The notes beneath the pieces are model-generated. The model searched no databases. It saw nothing but the letters and a program-made list of their open reading frames with translations, and had not been told where the DNA came from. From Pseudoduganella ginsengisoli (GTDB taxonomy: Bacteria > Pseudomonadota > Gammaproteobacteria > Burkholderiales > Burkholderiaceae_D), in assembly GCF_009720865.1 (NCBI RefSeq), contig NZ_WNLA01000018.1, positions 1 through 64,000 of the forward strand: a stretch of DNA of 64,000 nucleotides, read 5' to 3'. Numbering within the stretch: the first letter of the stretch is position 1; each line of letters starts with the position of its first letter. The position numbers were made by a program, and so were the translations under genes. Shown piece after piece: positions 63,064 to 64,000 of the stretch.

Positions 63064-63885
63064 TTACATGCTTTCATGCCAAACGGGCCAGTGCGCTGGC
63101 GTTACGCGGCACTCTTGCAGCAGCGCGGCAAATTCCGGGCTCGACAGCCACGCATATTCGCGCAGGCGGAACGGCTCCAGGCTGTGACTGTGCCGGGGCA
63201 GGGCCGGATGGCACATGGCCAGCGCTCCTTGCGGCGGTACGCTGCGCAGCCATTTGCGCCACAGAACCGCCAAATCCGCGCCGCTGGATAAATCGTAGAC
63301 GCCAAGAAAATCGCGATTGGCGGAATGGCCGGCAATCCGCGCCCGCCGGTGCAAGGCACGCGCGCCGAGCAAGCCGATGATGGCGGCCTTGGCGCCGCGC
63401 CAGCGCTGCGGGCGGGTATCGCGTATGTGCACGCCGGCGCCATAGCGGCTTGCGGCCAGCACATCCAGCAGCGCGTCGCGGATCATCGGGAACTGGTGCA
63501 CGTGTTCGTGGCCGTCCACGAAGACGGGCGGGCGTCCCGTCAACTGGCAAAAGCGGTCCAGCTGGGCCGCTATGATGGTGCGCACGCGTTCCGGCTTCAG
63601 TGTGCGCATCCATGCCGCCACCATCACGCCTGGCAAGGTGGCGGCATTGCTATACGCTGCATGGGCCAGCGCGCTGGTGAAATCCAGATGCAGGCCCAGG
63701 CCGGCATCGGCGCTGTGCAGCGCTTCGATCGCGGCGCGTGCTGGCCGTCCAAGCGACATCACACTGGCGGACGTGACAATCCCGCGCTGCGCCAGCTCAA
63801 TGACAGCATCATCGATGGCCGGGTGCATGCCGACGTCGTCGGCATTGATGATCAGGGGGGCGGCGTTGCGCGGCTGGCCTGTCAT
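63064..63885 (-). CDS. ChbG/HpnK family deacetylase (YdjC-like)
   Basis: A 273-aa carbohydrate deacetylase. Motifs: NADDVGMHPAIDDAV (metal Asp pair), TSASVM, GLGLHLDF, and the HGHEHVHQFP box with metal His residues. Relatives deacetylate chitooligosaccharides (ChbG) or hopanoid intermediates (HpnK). The start ATG 63885 overlaps the stop of the GtrA-like gene (ATGA), so they are one operon, suggesting a glycolipid or cell-envelope role. Confidence 0.9.
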   Translation of the reverse strand: MTGQPRNAAPLIINADDVGMHPAIDDAVIELAQRGIVTSASVMSLGRPARAAIEALHSADAGLGLHLDFTSALAHAAYSNAATLPGVMVAAWMRTLKPERVRTIIAAQLDRFCQLTGRPPVFVDGHEHVHQFPMIRDALLDVLAASRYGAGVHIRDTRPQRWRGAKAAIIGLLGARALHRRARIAGHSANRDFLGVYDLSSGADLAVLWRKWLRSVPPQGALAMCHPALPRHSHSLEPFRLREYAWLSSPEFAALLQECRVTPAHWPVWHESM

Positions 63886-64000
63886 CGCGCAAATGCCCAG
63901 CATTTGCCGGCCATGAACGTCATGGCGGCCACCAGCACGGTGACCAGCGCTTGCAGCGGCAGGTAGTACTGTACGCCCACGTGCGCCAGTGCTGCCACGT
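63882..64000 (-). CDS. GtrA-like membrane protein, C-terminus (runs off right edge)
   Basis: About 39 C-terminal residues are visible: VAALAHVGVQYYLPLQALVTVLVAAMTFMAGKCWAFAR, a membrane helix with a basic end typical of GtrA-family flippase-like proteins that move lipid-linked sugars. The stop overlaps the downstream deacetylase ATG. Start lies beyond the window. Confidence 0.6.
   Translation of the reverse strand, partial: VAALAHVGVQYYLPLQALVTVLVAAMTFMAGKCWAFAR

Noticed and set aside
1-64000. tRNA, rRNA or CRISPR elements
   Set aside because: No tRNA-like arm pattern, rRNA-like stretch or regularly spaced repeats were seen on either strand by eye.

Overview
The window is GC-rich chromosomal DNA from a Gram-negative betaproteobacterium, most likely Burkholderiales and probably the Oxalobacteraceae (Massilia/Duganella/Janthinobacterium type). 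That placement rests on gene content: polyhydroxyalkanoate synthase and phasin, a TonB receptor, a trimeric-type porin, a MocR-controlled gabTD pair and NitT/TauT-type ABC transporters. No rRNA, tRNA, CRISPR array, transposase or intact prophage was seen. Both ends cut through genes: a giant polyketide/PUFA-type synthase on the left and a GtrA-like protein on the right.

Layout. 1-5 kb: first ~1,658 codons of an iterative synthase with two N-terminal NPD-like flavin barrels, then KS and AT. 5-11 kb: a periplasmic solute-binding protein, then a TonB receptor and S9 prolyl oligopeptidase pair that looks like peptide uptake and hydrolysis. 11-17 kb: a dienoyl-CoA isomerase-like crotonase, a stand-alone FtsZ paralogue without the usual C-terminal peptide, an exported fusion of polysaccharide deacetylase, caspase-like protease and TPR, and a secreted DJ-1/PfpI protein. 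17-20.6 kb: a tightly coupled five-gene operon combining a NitT/TauT-type ABC importer with a SCO copper chaperone and a cupredoxin-like protein. 20.6-28.7 kb: small enzymes, an HExxH protein, MFS pump, LysR/NmrA-like divergent pair and a solute-binding protein. 28.8-31.1 kb: hppD and an aromatic aminotransferase (tyrosine degradation).

31-36.8 kb: a secreted polysaccharide-lyase-like protein, a SagB-like nitroreductase, a hybrid sensor kinase and an acyl-CoA dehydrogenase-like flavoprotein. 36.8-41.2 kb: a MocR/GabR-type regulator divergent from gabT-gabD, with three evenly spaced TGGAYY repeats between them. 41.3-42.6 kb: a thiolase with a strong terminator. 42.6-44.3 kb: a small, AT-richer accessory patch with a 5'-truncated PhzF remnant and a two-gene unit whose second gene resembles a Shedu (DUF4263) anti-phage nuclease. 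44.3-52.9 kb: LysR regulator divergent from a D-glutamate cyclase-family gene, MFS transporter, fused 5-oxoprolinase, porin and Cache protein, which reads as a D-glutamate/5-oxoproline scavenging locus. 53-54 kb: a small basic protein, a Cys-rich copper-storage protein and a broken LysR gene. 54-64 kb: acylphosphatase, PHA synthase, enoyl-CoA hydratase, DUF455 ferritin-like protein, sterol desaturase-family protein, an ABC ATPase plus double-length permease without a binding protein, phasin, ChbG/HpnK deacetylase and GtrA.

The best candidates for something new are the deacetylase-caspase-TPR fusion, the Shedu-like pair, the ABC-SCO-cupredoxin operon, the tandem-NPD synthase and the orphan FtsZ. 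All functional calls come from reading motifs and family resemblance by eye; no database search was run.
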